Of a DNA stretch of 64,000 bases, positions 36,777 through 46,507 are shown in pieces. Source of the DNA: Thalassospira marina. GTDB lineage: Bacteria > Pseudomonadota > Alphaproteobacteria > Rhodospirillales > Thalassospiraceae. Numbering within the stretch: the first letter of the stretch is position 1; every line of letters starts with the position of its first letter. The notes under the pieces were generated by a model. The model saw only the letters and a list, made by a program, of their open reading frames with translations. It was not told where the DNA came from and did no database searches. The stretch spans positions 3,140,001 to 3,204,000 of the forward strand of contig NZ_CP024199.1 of assembly GCF_002844375.1 (NCBI RefSeq), read 5' to 3'. Both the position numbers and the translations under genes were made by a program.

Positions 36777-38213
36777 ATGAGTGATGCTGTTTTATGGACG
36801 GCCGAAGATGCAGTATCCGCCACCGGCGGCATCGTCGCAGGGGACTGGCAGGTTACCGGTATTTCGATCGACAGCCGCAAAACCCGGCCCGGTGATTTGT
36901 TCATCGCACTGAAAGGCCCGAATTTCGACGGCCATCAGTTTGTCGAAAAGGCCTTTGAGGCTGGCTGTGCCGCTGCCCTGGTTTCGGACCATTCCGTTCT
37001 GCCCAAAGATGCCCCTGCCCTGATTGTTGATGATACCCTGGACGCCATGGTGCGCCTTGGCCTGGCCGGGCGTGCGCGCAGCAAGGCCAAAATCATCGCC
37101 ATTACCGGCAGTGTCGGCAAAACCGGCACCAAGGAAGCATTGAAATATGTGCTGGGCGAACAGGCCAAAACCCATGCCAGCCCGGCCAGTTTCAATAACC
37201 ATTGGGGTGTGCCGCTAAGCCTGGCGACCCTACCGGCCGATGCGCAATATGGCGTGTTTGAGATTGGCATGAACCACCCTGGCGAAATCACCCCGCTGGT
37301 GCAAATGGTGAAACCTTCGGTCGCCCTGATTACCACGGTGGTTGGCGCCCATACCGAATATTTCAAGGATGAAGGCGAAATTGCCAAGGCCAAGGCCGAG
37401 ATTTTTGAAGGGCTGGATAAGGATGGCGCGGCCATTTTGAACCGCGACAACATCCATTATTTTGCCCTGGCACGCCGGGCAAAGGAACTGGGCATTGCCA
37501 GCATCAAAGGGTTTGGCACCGATGCCACCGCCGAATACCGCCTGTTTGAGGCCAATATCGTCACTGGCGGCAGCGCCGTTCGCGCCCGTATCGGTGGCCG
37601 CGACCTTGAATATTTCATGGGCTGCCCCGGCGAACACTGGGTGATCAATTCGCTGGCAGTTCTGGCCTGCGTGGATCAGATCGGCGCCGATGTTGTGCGC
37701 GCCGCACAGGATTTGGCCGACGTTACCCCGCCTGCAGGCCGTGGTGCGCGCCACGCCCTTGCCCTTCATGATGCCAGCGGTGCCGAAACCGGCCACTACA
37801 TGCTGGTTGACGATGCCTATAACGCGAACCCCACATCCATGATGGCGGGCCTTAAATTGCTGGCCAATGAAAAGCCCGGTGAAAATGGCCGCCGCATTGC
37901 CGTGTTGGGCGATATGCGCGAATTGGGCGATGAAGCAGAAAAAATGCATCGCGACCTGGCCCATCCGCTGGACCATTTGGGAATCGACGGTGTGTTTACC
38001 GTCGGCCCGATGATGGCATTACTGGCCGAAGAACTGCCCAAAGACCGTCATCTGGGCCATTTTGACAGCGCAGAAGACGCAATTGACCCCATTTCGGCTG
38101 CAATTGGCGATGGTGACGTGGTTTTGGTCAAGGGATCGCTTGGCATTTACGTTTCTAAAATTGTTTCGGCCTTAAAATCGGGCCATGCGGGCAAAGCCCC
38201 GGCATCCAACTGA
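36777..38213 (+). CDS. murF: UDP-MurNAc-tripeptide D-alanyl-D-alanine ligase
   Basis: 478 residues of the Mur ligase family. ATP loop ITGSVGKTGTKEAL (residues about 108-121), NNHWGVPLSL, and the C-terminal domain with DDAYNANPTSMMAGL and VLGDMRELGDEAEKMH. It adds D-Ala-D-Ala to the UDP-muramyl tripeptide, completing the precursor handed to MraY. AAAGAAGAAACG precedes the ATG. There are 108 bases between murE and murF, the largest gap in the first half of the cluster. Confidence 0.96.
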   Translation: MSDAVLWTAEDAVSATGGIVAGDWQVTGISIDSRKTRPGDLFIALKGPNFDGHQFVEKAFEAGCAAALVSDHSVLPKDAPALIVDDTLDAMVRLGLAGRARSKAKIIAITGSVGKTGTKEALKYVLGEQAKTHASPASFNNHWGVPLSLATLPADAQYGVFEIGMNHPGEITPLVQMVKPSVALITTVVGAHTEYFKDEGEIAKAKAEIFEGLDKDGAAILNRDNIHYFALARRAKELGIASIKGFGTDATAEYRLFEANIVTGGSAVRARIGGRDLEYFMGCPGEHWVINSLAVLACVDQIGADVVRAAQDLADVTPPAGRGARHALALHDASGAETGHYMLVDDAYNANPTSMMAGLKLLANEKPGENGRRIAVLGDMRELGDEAEKMHRDLAHPLDHLGIDGVFTVGPMMALLAEELPKDRHLGHFDSAEDAIDPISAAIGDGDVVLVKGSLGIYVSKIVSALKSGHAGKAPASN

Positions 38214-38235
38214 CGCATAAGGAACCCAAGGGGCA

Positions 38236-39324
38236 ATGCTCTATAACCTGCTATATCCGCTGGCTGACCAGTTTCCGCTGTTCAATCTGTTCCGGTACAT
38301 TACATTTCGTACCGGCGGCGCTGTCTTTACATCGCTGGTGCTGGCGTTTGTGCTGGGTCCCTGGCTGATCAATCTGCTGCGCGCCCGGCAAAGCGAAGGG
38401 CAGCCCATTCGCGAAGACGGCCCCGAAAGCCACCTTCTGACCAAAAAAGGCACGCCAACCATGGGCGGCCTTTTGCTTCTGATCTCGACCTGTATTGCCA
38501 CGCTGTTGTGGGCGGACCTTAAAAACCCCTATGTCTGGGCGGTTCTGCTGGTCACCATCGGTTACGGCTTTTTGGGCTTCATGGATGACTTCCTGAAGGT
38601 TTCCAAACGCAATACCAAGGGCCTGCCGGGCAAGGTAAAACTGGTCGGCCAGTTTTCCATTGCTGCCATTGCCGCCTGGTGGATTTCGTATAACACCGAC
38701 CCGGCACTGGCAACCCAACTGGCTTTTCCGTTTTTCAAAAACCTGCTGCTTGATCTGAGCTGGTTTTTTGTGCCCTTTGCCATGTTCGTCATGGTTGGGG
38801 CCTCAAACGCTGTTAACCTGACCGACGGTCTTGATGGCCTTGCCATTGTCCCGGTGATGATCGCTGCCGCCAGCTTTGCCCTGATCACCTATTTGATTGG
38901 CAACGTGCAATTCGCCGATTACCTGCAGGTTCATTACATTGCCGGTTCGGGTGAACTGACCGTGCTTTTGGGCGCACTTGTGGGTGCCGGGCTGGGCTTT
39001 TTGTGGTTCAACGCTCCGCCTGCCATGGTGTTTATGGGCGATACCGGTTCGCTCGCCCTTGGCGGTGCACTGGGTGCTGTTGCCGTTGTCACCAAGCATG
39101 AACTGGTTCTGGCCATTATCGGCGGGCTTTTTGTGCTGGAAACCGTATCGGTAATTATCCAGGTTGGTTCCTTCAAACTGACGGGCAAGCGCGTGTTTCG
39201 CATGGCGCCGCTGCACCATCACTTTGAAAAGAAGGGCTGGCACGAACCCACCATCGTTATCCGTTTCTGGATCATTTCGGTCATTCTGGCATTGATCGGT
39301 CTGGCAACCCTGAAACTGCGCTGA
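38236..39324 (+). CDS. mraY: Phospho-N-acetylmuramoyl-pentapeptide-transferase
   Basis: 362 residues with ten membrane helices. Diagnostic motifs are KKGTPTMGG near the N-terminus, FMDDFLKV with the catalytic Asp pair, NLTDGLDGLAI, MGDTGSLALGG, and HHHFEKKGWHE close to the end. It transfers phospho-MurNAc-pentapeptide to undecaprenyl phosphate, making lipid I at the inner membrane. It follows murF after 22 bases. Confidence 0.97.
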   Translation: MLYNLLYPLADQFPLFNLFRYITFRTGGAVFTSLVLAFVLGPWLINLLRARQSEGQPIREDGPESHLLTKKGTPTMGGLLLLISTCIATLLWADLKNPYVWAVLLVTIGYGFLGFMDDFLKVSKRNTKGLPGKVKLVGQFSIAAIAAWWISYNTDPALATQLAFPFFKNLLLDLSWFFVPFAMFVMVGASNAVNLTDGLDGLAIVPVMIAAASFALITYLIGNVQFADYLQVHYIAGSGELTVLLGALVGAGLGFLWFNAPPAMVFMGDTGSLALGGALGAVAVVTKHELVLAIIGGLFVLETVSVIIQVGSFKLTGKRVFRMAPLHHHFEKKGWHEPTIVIRFWIISVILALIGLATLKLR

Positions 39325-39351
39325 TATCCCTATTTTGATCGGAACACGAAA

Positions 39352-40806
39352 TTGATCGACCTTTCACATTTTCGCGGAAAAACCGTGGCGGTTCTGGGCC
39401 TTGGAAAATCAGGGCTGGCCAGTGTGAAGGCGTTGGTCAATTCGGGGGCCATTGTATGGGCCTGGGATGACAATGAAGAAAGCCGCCACCAGCTTGACGA
39501 TCTGAATGTCGCGCCGGTCAATCTGGTGGAATGCGACTGGAATGTGCCAGAAATGCTGGTGATCAGCCCCGGCATTCCATCAACCTTCCCCACCCCGCAT
39601 GCAGCCGCCGAAAAGGCCCGCCGGGCAGGCAAGGCGATTGTGTGTGATGTTGAACTGCTGTGTACGACGGTTGCACAAACACCAATGCTGGCCATTACCG
39701 GCACCAATGGCAAATCAACCACCACGGCGCTAACGGCCCATATCATTTCGCAATCGGGCATCAAAACCCAGGTGGGTGGTAATCTGGGTTATCCGGTGCT
39801 GGGGTTTGATGCGCTGGGGGCGGATGACTGTTACGTACTGGAACTTTCCAGCTATCAGCTTGACCTGATTGATCAAGCCGCCTTTGATGCCAGCGCGCTA
39901 CTTAACATTACACCCGACCATTTGGACCGCCATGGCGGCATGACCGGCTATATCGGTGCGAAACGTAATATTTTTGCCCGCCAGAAAGGCCCGCAATGGA
40001 CCATCATTTCCATTGATGATGAGCATTGCGCCAAAATGGCAACCGAACTGGCCCGCGAAGGCGGCCACCGCATGGTTGAAATTTCGGTCAATGGCCCTGC
40101 CCCACACGGCGTTTATGTCAATGATCACTGGCTGGTCGATGACCTTGAAAATGCGCAGGACCCGATACTGGATCTTGCCACCGTTACCCACATGCCCGGC
40201 CGCCATAACTGGCAGAATATCGCCTTTGCCTATGCCCTGTGCCGGGCACGTAATGTCGCAACCAGCGATATCATCACTGGTATCATGTCCTTTCCGGGGC
40301 TGGCACATCGCCAGGAACAGCTAGGTGCGATTGAAGGCATCACCTTTGTCAATGACAGCAAGGCCACCAATGCCGAGGCCACGGCAAAGGCGCTTTCAGC
40401 CTATGACAATATCTACTGGATATTGGGTGGCAAACCCAAGGAAGGCGGCATTGACGGGCTTGAAACCTTTTATGGCCGTATCAAAAAGGCATTCCTGATT
40501 GGCAGTGCCGCCCAGGCATTTGCGCAAACCCTTGATGGTCAGGTGCCCTATGAGATGTGTGGCACACTTGATGTTGCCACGCGCCGCGCCCTTGAAACGG
40601 CCAAGGCTGACCAGGCCAAGACCGACAATGCAACCGGCCAGACCGATGCGATATCACCCGCCCCGGTGATTTTGCTGTCGCCAGCCTGCGCATCGTTTGA
40701 CCAGTTCAAAAGTTTTGAAGCCCGCGGCGATGCCTTTCGCAGCCTGTTTAACGACCTGTCCGCGACCACCAGCGACATCGCACCCCGAACCAACCAGGAG
40801 GCATGA
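39352..40806 (+). CDS. murD: UDP-MurNAc-L-alanine:D-glutamate ligase
   Basis: 484 residues from TTG 39352 (GGAAC eight bases upstream). N-terminal Rossmann element VAVLGLGKSGLAS, ATP loop ITGTNGKSTTTAL, and the central and C-terminal motifs ITPDHLDRHGG and NDSKATNAEAT. It adds D-glutamate to UDP-MurNAc-L-Ala. An insertion of about 20 residues rich in T and D near the C-terminus (KADQAKTDNATGQTD) precedes the final LLSPACASFDQFKSFEARG. It overlaps ftsW by four bases. Confidence 0.96.
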   Translation: MIDLSHFRGKTVAVLGLGKSGLASVKALVNSGAIVWAWDDNEESRHQLDDLNVAPVNLVECDWNVPEMLVISPGIPSTFPTPHAAAEKARRAGKAIVCDVELLCTTVAQTPMLAITGTNGKSTTTALTAHIISQSGIKTQVGGNLGYPVLGFDALGADDCYVLELSSYQLDLIDQAAFDASALLNITPDHLDRHGGMTGYIGAKRNIFARQKGPQWTIISIDDEHCAKMATELAREGGHRMVEISVNGPAPHGVYVNDHWLVDDLENAQDPILDLATVTHMPGRHNWQNIAFAYALCRARNVATSDIITGIMSFPGLAHRQEQLGAIEGITFVNDSKATNAEATAKALSAYDNIYWILGGKPKEGGIDGLETFYGRIKKAFLIGSAAQAFAQTLDGQVPYEMCGTLDVATRRALETAKADQAKTDNATGQTDAISPAPVILLSPACASFDQFKSFEARGDAFRSLFNDLSATTSDIAPRTNQEA

Positions 40807-41948
40807 TGAAATCCCTGTTTGGCGACAAAAACGGTAATATTGCTTTTTCCCGGGCCGATACTTCAGTTCTGAGTGTCTGGTGGTGGACGGTTGACCGCTG
40901 GCTGTTGGCAGCAACCATCCTGTTAATGGGGATTGGCGCGCTTCTGGTGATGTCAGCCAGCCCGCCCGTGGCTGACCGTATTGGCGTGGACAGTTTCCAC
41001 TTTGTCCGTCGGCAGTTTTTCTTTTTGACCCTGGCGGCCCTGTGTGCCGGTGGCATTTCGATGCTGTCGATCAAATGGGTGCGCCGTGTGGCATCGGTTA
41101 TGTTTTTGGGAATTATCGGCCTTTTGATCATCACGCCCTTTGTCGGGCCAGAGATCAAAGGTGCGGTTCGCTGGATCAATTTTGGTGGCATCACCATTCA
41201 GCCGTCGGAATTTTTAAAACCGGCCTTTGCGGTTGTTGCGGCTTGGATGTTTTCCGAAGGACGCCTGAACCCCAATTTCCCTGGCTATATCGTTAGCTGC
41301 ATGTTGCTGGCGACCTGCATCATTTTGCTGATGATCCAGCCGGATTTCGGGCAAACCGTGGTGGTCACGGCCATCTGGTCCTCACAAATCTTTCTGGCAG
41401 GTCTGCCGATTGTGCTGGTTTTTGGCCTGGGTATGAGTGTGGTTGGCTTGGCGGCTTCGGCCTATCTGATTTTGCCGCACGTTCAGTCCCGCGTGGACCG
41501 CTTCCTTGACCCGGCAACGGGCGATAACTATCAGATCCAGCGGTCGATGGAAGCCTTCATGAATGGCGGCATCATGGGCCAGGGGCCGGGCGAAGGCACG
41601 GTTAAAAATTACCTGCCCGATGCGCATTCCGACTTTATTTTTGCCGTTGCTGGCGAAGAATTCGGCCTTCTGTTTTGCATGCTGGTGATTGGTGTTTTCA
41701 CCTTTATCATCATGCGGGGCCTGTCGCGTATGATGGGCGAACGCAACATGTTTGTCGTGCTGGCAGTTACCGGCCTTCTGGTTCAGTTTGGGTTGCAGGC
41801 CATGATCAATATGGCATCGACCCTGCAACTTGTCCCGCCCAAAGGCATGACCCTGCCGTTTGTTTCCTATGGTGGCTCTTCGACCGTGGCGATTGCAATC
41901 AGCATGGGCTTTATTCTGGCGCTGACACGAAAAAGAAGCTCGAACTAA
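40803..41948 (+). CDS. ftsW: Septal peptidoglycan polymerase FtsW
   Basis: 381 residues, ten membrane helices, SEDS family. Visible motifs are IQPSEFLKPAFAVVAAW, MIQPDFGQTVV and the C-terminal VPPKGMTLPFVSYGGSS. It makes septal glycan from lipid II with FtsI as partner. The start ATG overlaps murD by four bases (ATGA). Confidence 0.96.
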   Translation: MMKSLFGDKNGNIAFSRADTSVLSVWWWTVDRWLLAATILLMGIGALLVMSASPPVADRIGVDSFHFVRRQFFFLTLAALCAGGISMLSIKWVRRVASVMFLGIIGLLIITPFVGPEIKGAVRWINFGGITIQPSEFLKPAFAVVAAWMFSEGRLNPNFPGYIVSCMLLATCIILLMIQPDFGQTVVVTAIWSSQIFLAGLPIVLVFGLGMSVVGLAASAYLILPHVQSRVDRFLDPATGDNYQIQRSMEAFMNGGIMGQGPGEGTVKNYLPDAHSDFIFAVAGEEFGLLFCMLVIGVFTFIIMRGLSRMMGERNMFVVLAVTGLLVQFGLQAMINMASTLQLVPPKGMTLPFVSYGGSSTVAIAISMGFILALTRKRSSN

Positions 41949-41957
41949 GCCGATTTT

Positions 41958-42042
41958 TAACCTGCGTTTGAAAGGATATTAACCTTTCTCGGTTTCTCTT
42001 GAAGCATCCGGCACCATAGCCATCCGAGTTTCGCGCAGGTTA
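41958..42042 (+). promoter_or_regulatory. Long-range inverted repeat bracketing the murG ribosome site
   Basis: TAACCTGCG (41958-41966) is the exact reverse complement of CGCAGGTTA (42034-42042). The downstream arm contains the AGG just before the murG ATG at 42044. Pairing in the mRNA could hide the ribosome-binding site. A small inner hairpin GAAAGG/CCTTTC (about 41969-41987) lies between. Confidence 0.5.
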
Positions 42043-42043
42043 C

Positions 42044-43249
42044 ATGTCCACAATGACGACAGACGAATTCACCATTACCGACACCCCGCTTGAAGGGCAA
42101 TGCATTGCCCTGACATCCGGCGGCACGGGCGGTCATATGTTTCCTGCGGTTTCGCTGGCGCGCGCCCTTGTACGGCGCGGGGCAAAGGTTGTGTTTTTTA
42201 CCGATGCACGTGCCGCGCGCTATACCGAAAACCTTGAAGGTGTCACCACTATTCTGCTGCCCGCTGGCGGCATTGCGGGCAAGGGACTCCGCGGTCGCAT
42301 CAGCGGTATGATCCGCCTGGCGCTGGGCACATGGCAGGCCCGCCGCCATCTTAAAAAAATTCGCCCTGCCGCAGTTATTGGTTTTGGTGGTTATGCATCC
42401 ATCCCGGCAACGGTTGCGGCCAAGGGCATTGGCATCCCCCTTGCCATTCACGAACAGAACGCCGTTTTGGGCCGGGCCAACCGCGTGGTGGCCGGTGCAG
42501 CAGCAAGGATTGCCACATCCTTTGCCGAAGTCCGCCTGATCAGCGATAGTGACAAAGCCCGCGTTGTCTGGACGGGCAACCCTGTGCGCCACGAAATTGC
42601 CGCCCTTGCCAGCGCGCCCTATCAGGCCCCCGAAGGCAACGACCCCGTCAACCTACTGATCACGGGTGGCAGCCAGGGCGCACGCATTCTTTCCGAAATA
42701 TTGCCCGAAGCCATCATACGCCTGCCTGCCGACCTTAAAGCGCGCCTGCATGTTACCCAGCAGGCCCGCGCCGAGGACCTGGACCAGGTTGCCAAAACCT
42801 ATGAAGGGTCGGGCATTGATGTCACGCTAAAGCCGTTTTTTGACGATATCCCGCAACGACTGCGCGATGCCCATCTGGTGATTGCGCGTTCGGGGGCCTC
42901 AACCGTTGCCGAACTGACCGTTGCGGGCCGCCCGTCACTTCTGGTGCCGCTGCCCCACGCCATTGATGACCACCAGCGTTACAACGCTGAACAGGTCGAA
43001 CAGGCAGGTGGCGCATGGATGCTGTCGCAGGAACGCTTTACCGTTGAAATCGTTAGTGAACGACTGGCGAAACTTTTAACCGGATCATCGGCACTGGCCC
43101 GTGCAGCCGAAGGGGCCCGCAAGGCTGCACGCAGCAATGCCGCCGAACGGCTGGCCGACATGGTTGTCGATATGCTGGGCCTTGACCCGGCCGGTGCCCC
43201 GGTAGATTTGAAACAAAAAACGACACACGTCCAAGGAGACCTAGCATGA
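42044..43249 (+). CDS. murG: Lipid II synthase (UDP-GlcNAc transferase) MurG
   Basis: 401 residues, somewhat longer than typical because of a short N-terminal lead (residues 1-18) before SGGTGGHMFPAVSLA. Further motifs are IHEQNAVLGRANR and ITGGSQGARILSE, and the C-terminal RSGASTVAELTVAGRPSLLVPLPHAIDDHQRYNA (key GASTVAELTVAGRPS). It adds GlcNAc to lipid I on the inner face of the membrane. ATG 42044 and ATG 42053 are both possible. It overlaps murC by four bases. Confidence 0.95.
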   Translation: MSTMTTDEFTITDTPLEGQCIALTSGGTGGHMFPAVSLARALVRRGAKVVFFTDARAARYTENLEGVTTILLPAGGIAGKGLRGRISGMIRLALGTWQARRHLKKIRPAAVIGFGGYASIPATVAAKGIGIPLAIHEQNAVLGRANRVVAGAAARIATSFAEVRLISDSDKARVVWTGNPVRHEIAALASAPYQAPEGNDPVNLLITGGSQGARILSEILPEAIIRLPADLKARLHVTQQARAEDLDQVAKTYEGSGIDVTLKPFFDDIPQRLRDAHLVIARSGASTVAELTVAGRPSLLVPLPHAIDDHQRYNAEQVEQAGGAWMLSQERFTVEIVSERLAKLLTGSSALARAAEGARKAARSNAAERLADMVVDMLGLDPAGAPVDLKQKTTHVQGDLA

Positions 43250-44658
43250 AAACCCTGCCACTTGGCATCGGAAACATCCATTTTGTCGGGATTGGCGGGA
43301 TCGGCATGTCTGGTATTGCCGAGATTTTGCATAACCTGGGCTATCAGGTGCAGGGTTCGGACATGGCCGATAACGCCAATGTGCAGCGCCTGCGCGAAAA
43401 AGGCATTCGCGTTTTTATCGGCCATGACGCCGCCAACGTTGCCGACGCCAAGGTTGTCGTGATTTCAACCGCTGTTAAACCCGATAACCCCGAGGTTGTT
43501 GCCGCAAGGGCCAATATGGTGCCCGTTGTGCGCCGGTCCGAAATGCTGGCCGAACTGATGCGCCTGAAAGCGGCCATTGCGGTTGGCGGCACACATGGCA
43601 AAACCACCACCACATCACTTGTTGCCACCATGCTGGATGCAGCCGGCCTTGATCCCACCGTGATCAACGGCGGCATCATCAATTCCTATGGCACCAATGC
43701 GCGCCTGGGCGATGGCGAATGGATGGTGGTTGAAGCCGATGAGTCCGACGGGACCTTTATCAAGGTGCCTTCAACCATTGCCGTGGTCACCAATATCGAC
43801 CCCGAACATCTGGACCACTGGAAGAATTTTGACCAGTTGCGCGAAGCCTTCAAAAACTTCGTTCAGAACATTCCTTTTTACGGCTTTGCCGTTCTGTGCA
43901 TTGATCACCCCGAAGTCCAGGCCCTGATTGGCCGGGTGACCGACCGCCGCATTTTCACATTCGGGTTTTCACCGCAGGCCGATGTGCGCGCAACCAATGT
44001 GCGCACCGAAATTGGCCAAAGCACGTTTGACGTGGTGATCCGCGAACGGGTTGATAGTGCTGAACGTACCATTCACAATGTTCGCCTGCCGATGGTGGGT
44101 GACCATAACGTTTCCAATTCCCTTGCGGCCATTACGGTGGCGCTGGAACTGGGTATTGATGACGATAAAATCGTTTCAGCCTTTGATGGTTTCACCGGTG
44201 TCAAACGCCGTTTCACCAAAACCGGCGAAGTCGATGGTGTGACTATCATTGACGATTACGGCCACCACCCGGTTGAAATCCGCGCGGTGCTGAAGGCCGC
44301 CCGCTCAGCCACCCAAAACAACGTGATCGCCGTGGTCCAGCCGCATCGTTATTCGCGCCTGCATGACCTGTTCGAGGAATTCTGCACCTGCTTTAACGAT
44401 GCCGACACCGTCATCGTTGCCGATGTTTACACCGCTGGCGAAAGCCCGATTGAAGGGGCATCGCGCGATGCGCTGGTCGAAGGGCTGCGCAACCGTGGCC
44501 ATCGCAAGGTACTGGCATTAAACGGGCCGGAAGAACTGGCCAATGTGGTTTCGGGCATTGCCAAAAGCGGCGATCTTGTCGTGTGCCTTGGCGCAGGTTC
44601 CATCAGCGCCTGGGCCAATGCCCTGCCCGCCCAGATGGAGGCCCTTAAATCGTCATGA
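43246..44658 (+). CDS. murC: UDP-MurNAc:L-alanine ligase
   Basis: 470 residues. N-terminal HFVGIGGIGMSGIAEIL, ATP loop VGGTHGKTTTTSLVA, VVEADESDGTF, DHNVSNSLAAI, and DDYGHHPVEIRAVLKAAR are all standard MurC motifs. It commits UDP-MurNAc to peptide building. It starts in an ATGA overlap with murG and ends in one with murB. Confidence 0.97.
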   Translation: MKTLPLGIGNIHFVGIGGIGMSGIAEILHNLGYQVQGSDMADNANVQRLREKGIRVFIGHDAANVADAKVVVISTAVKPDNPEVVAARANMVPVVRRSEMLAELMRLKAAIAVGGTHGKTTTTSLVATMLDAAGLDPTVINGGIINSYGTNARLGDGEWMVVEADESDGTFIKVPSTIAVVTNIDPEHLDHWKNFDQLREAFKNFVQNIPFYGFAVLCIDHPEVQALIGRVTDRRIFTFGFSPQADVRATNVRTEIGQSTFDVVIRERVDSAERTIHNVRLPMVGDHNVSNSLAAITVALELGIDDDKIVSAFDGFTGVKRRFTKTGEVDGVTIIDDYGHHPVEIRAVLKAARSATQNNVIAVVQPHRYSRLHDLFEEFCTCFNDADTVIVADVYTAGESPIEGASRDALVEGLRNRGHRKVLALNGPEELANVVSGIAKSGDLVVCLGAGSISAWANALPAQMEALKSS

Positions 44659-45596
44659 CCCAGGCAGCCCATACCCCGACCATTGACCGTTTACCAAAGG
44701 TTCGCGGCAAATTGCGCGAAGGCGCATCGCTGGCAAAGGTCACCTGGTTTCAGGTGGGCGGCCCGGCCGATGTGATGTTCCGCCCTGCCGATAGCCAGGA
44801 CCTGGCCGCGTTTTTGCGCGACAAGCCCACCGACATACCGGTAACCGTGGTTGGCGTGGGATCGAACCTTCTGGTGCGTGACGGGGGTTTGCGCGGTGTT
44901 GTGGTCCGTTTGGGTCGGCCCTTTACCGACGTGACGGTGACGGGCGATGAAATCCATGCCGGTGCAGGTGCGCTGGATGGCAATGTCGCGCAGGTCGCAC
45001 AGGAAGCAGGCCTTGCCGGGCTTGAATTTTTGTCGGGCATTCCTGGCACCATTGGCGGCGCATTACGCATGAATGCCGGTGCCTATGGTCGGGAAATGCA
45101 CGATATCCTGATCAGCGCCGAGGCGATTGACAGCAAAGGCAATATTCACACCCTTGCCGTCAATGAAATGGGCCTGACTTACCGCCATTGCAATATTCCC
45201 GATGACTGGATTTTCACCAAGGCGGTACTGCGTGGCACCCCTGGTGATCGCGATGAAATCGCAGGCAAAATTGCCGAAATTCAGGAAGCCCGCAATGCCA
45301 GCCAGCCGGTGCGCGCCCGCACGGGTGGTTCCACCTTTGCCAACCCCATGCCCAAACGGGCATGGGAGGTGATTGATGCGGCAGGTTGCCGGGGCCTGAC
45401 CATTGGCGGGGCGCAAATTTCGCCGCAGCATTGCAACTTCATGATCAATCTGGGCGATGCCAGTGCCGCCGACCTGGAAGAACTGGGCGAAGAAGTACGT
45501 CGCCGCGTGCGCGAAGATTCCGGTATTGATCTGCGCTGGGAAATTCGCCGCATTGGTGAACGTTTGGGACAATCGATTGTGGGAAAAGACGCATGA
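44655..45596 (+). CDS. murB: UDP-N-acetylenolpyruvoylglucosamine reductase
   Basis: 313 residues. FAD-binding element VGVGSNLLVRDGGLRGVVVRLG (key GSNLLVRDGG), SGIPGTIGGALRMNAGAYG, and the catalytic-region GGSTFANP followed by AWEVIDAAGCRGLTIGGAQIS. It makes UDP-MurNAc by NADPH-dependent reduction. The gene is coupled to murC and ddl by four-base overlaps. Confidence 0.97.
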   Translation: MTQAAHTPTIDRLPKVRGKLREGASLAKVTWFQVGGPADVMFRPADSQDLAAFLRDKPTDIPVTVVGVGSNLLVRDGGLRGVVVRLGRPFTDVTVTGDEIHAGAGALDGNVAQVAQEAGLAGLEFLSGIPGTIGGALRMNAGAYGREMHDILISAEAIDSKGNIHTLAVNEMGLTYRHCNIPDDWIFTKAVLRGTPGDRDEIAGKIAEIQEARNASQPVRARTGGSTFANPMPKRAWEVIDAAGCRGLTIGGAQISPQHCNFMINLGDASAADLEELGEEVRRRVREDSGIDLRWEIRRIGERLGQSIVGKDA

Positions 45597-46507
45597 GCAA
45601 GCATGTCGCGGTAATTTACGGGGGCTGGTCAGCCGAACGCGATGTTTCGCTGTCTTCGGGGCGCGAAGTGTCCAAGGCATTGCGTGAAAAAGGCTATCGC
45701 GTATCAGAAATTGATGCCACCCGCGACCTTGCCCGCCAAATCACCGATCTGTCACCCCGGCCGGATGTAATTTTCAATGCCCTGCATGGCCGCTGGGGCG
45801 AAGATGGCACGGTACAGGGCCTTCTGGAAATTCTGGATATTCCCTATACCCATTCGGGTGTGCGGGCATCGGCCATTGCCATGGATAAAATCAGCGCCAA
45901 GGCCATGTTCCACGAAAAGGGCCTGCCCTGCGCAAAGCATATTTATGTTACCCGCGATGACATTGAAAACGGCATCGCCCTGCCCCCGCCCTATGTGCTG
46001 AAACCCAATAACGAAGGGTCTTCTGTCGGGGTGGAAATTATCCTGAATGACGAAGAACAACAGAACATGCTGGCCCGCGAATGGGTGCATGGCGATGGCG
46101 TGATGCAGGAACAATATGTTGCCGGGCGCGAAATGACCGTTGCCATCAAGGATGGGCAGGCAATGGAAGTGATTGAAATCCTGACAGGCAACCATGCCTT
46201 TTATGATTACCAGTCCAAATATGCCAATGGCGGGTCGCAGCACATTATTCCGGCCGATATCCCCGCTGCCCTGCGCACCCGCATGCGCGATTGCGCCGAA
46301 CAGGCCTATCATGCGCTGGGTTGCAAGGGCGTTGCCCGTGCCGATTTCCGCTATGACCCGGAACATGACCAGCTTGCTATTCTTGAAATCAATACCCAGC
46401 CGGGGCTGACACCGACATCCCTGGTACCCGATGCAGCCCGCCATGACGGCATGAGCTTTGCCGACATTGTTGCATGGATGGTCGAGGACGCCTCATGCGC
46501 ACGATAG
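45593..46507 (+). CDS. ddl: D-alanine:D-alanine ligase
   Basis: 304 residues, ATP-grasp fold. KPNNEGSSVGVEI (about residues 137-149) binds ATP, the N-terminal GGWSAERDVSLSSG is typical, and ILEINTQPGLTPTSLVPDAA carries metal-binding residues. It makes the D-Ala-D-Ala that MurF adds. Overlap with murB (ATGA) and with ftsQ (13 bases). Confidence 0.96.
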   Translation: MSKHVAVIYGGWSAERDVSLSSGREVSKALREKGYRVSEIDATRDLARQITDLSPRPDVIFNALHGRWGEDGTVQGLLEILDIPYTHSGVRASAIAMDKISAKAMFHEKGLPCAKHIYVTRDDIENGIALPPPYVLKPNNEGSSVGVEIILNDEEQQNMLAREWVHGDGVMQEQYVAGREMTVAIKDGQAMEVIEILTGNHAFYDYQSKYANGGSQHIIPADIPAALRTRMRDCAEQAYHALGCKGVARADFRYDPEHDQLAILEINTQPGLTPTSLVPDAARHDGMSFADIVAWMVEDASCAR

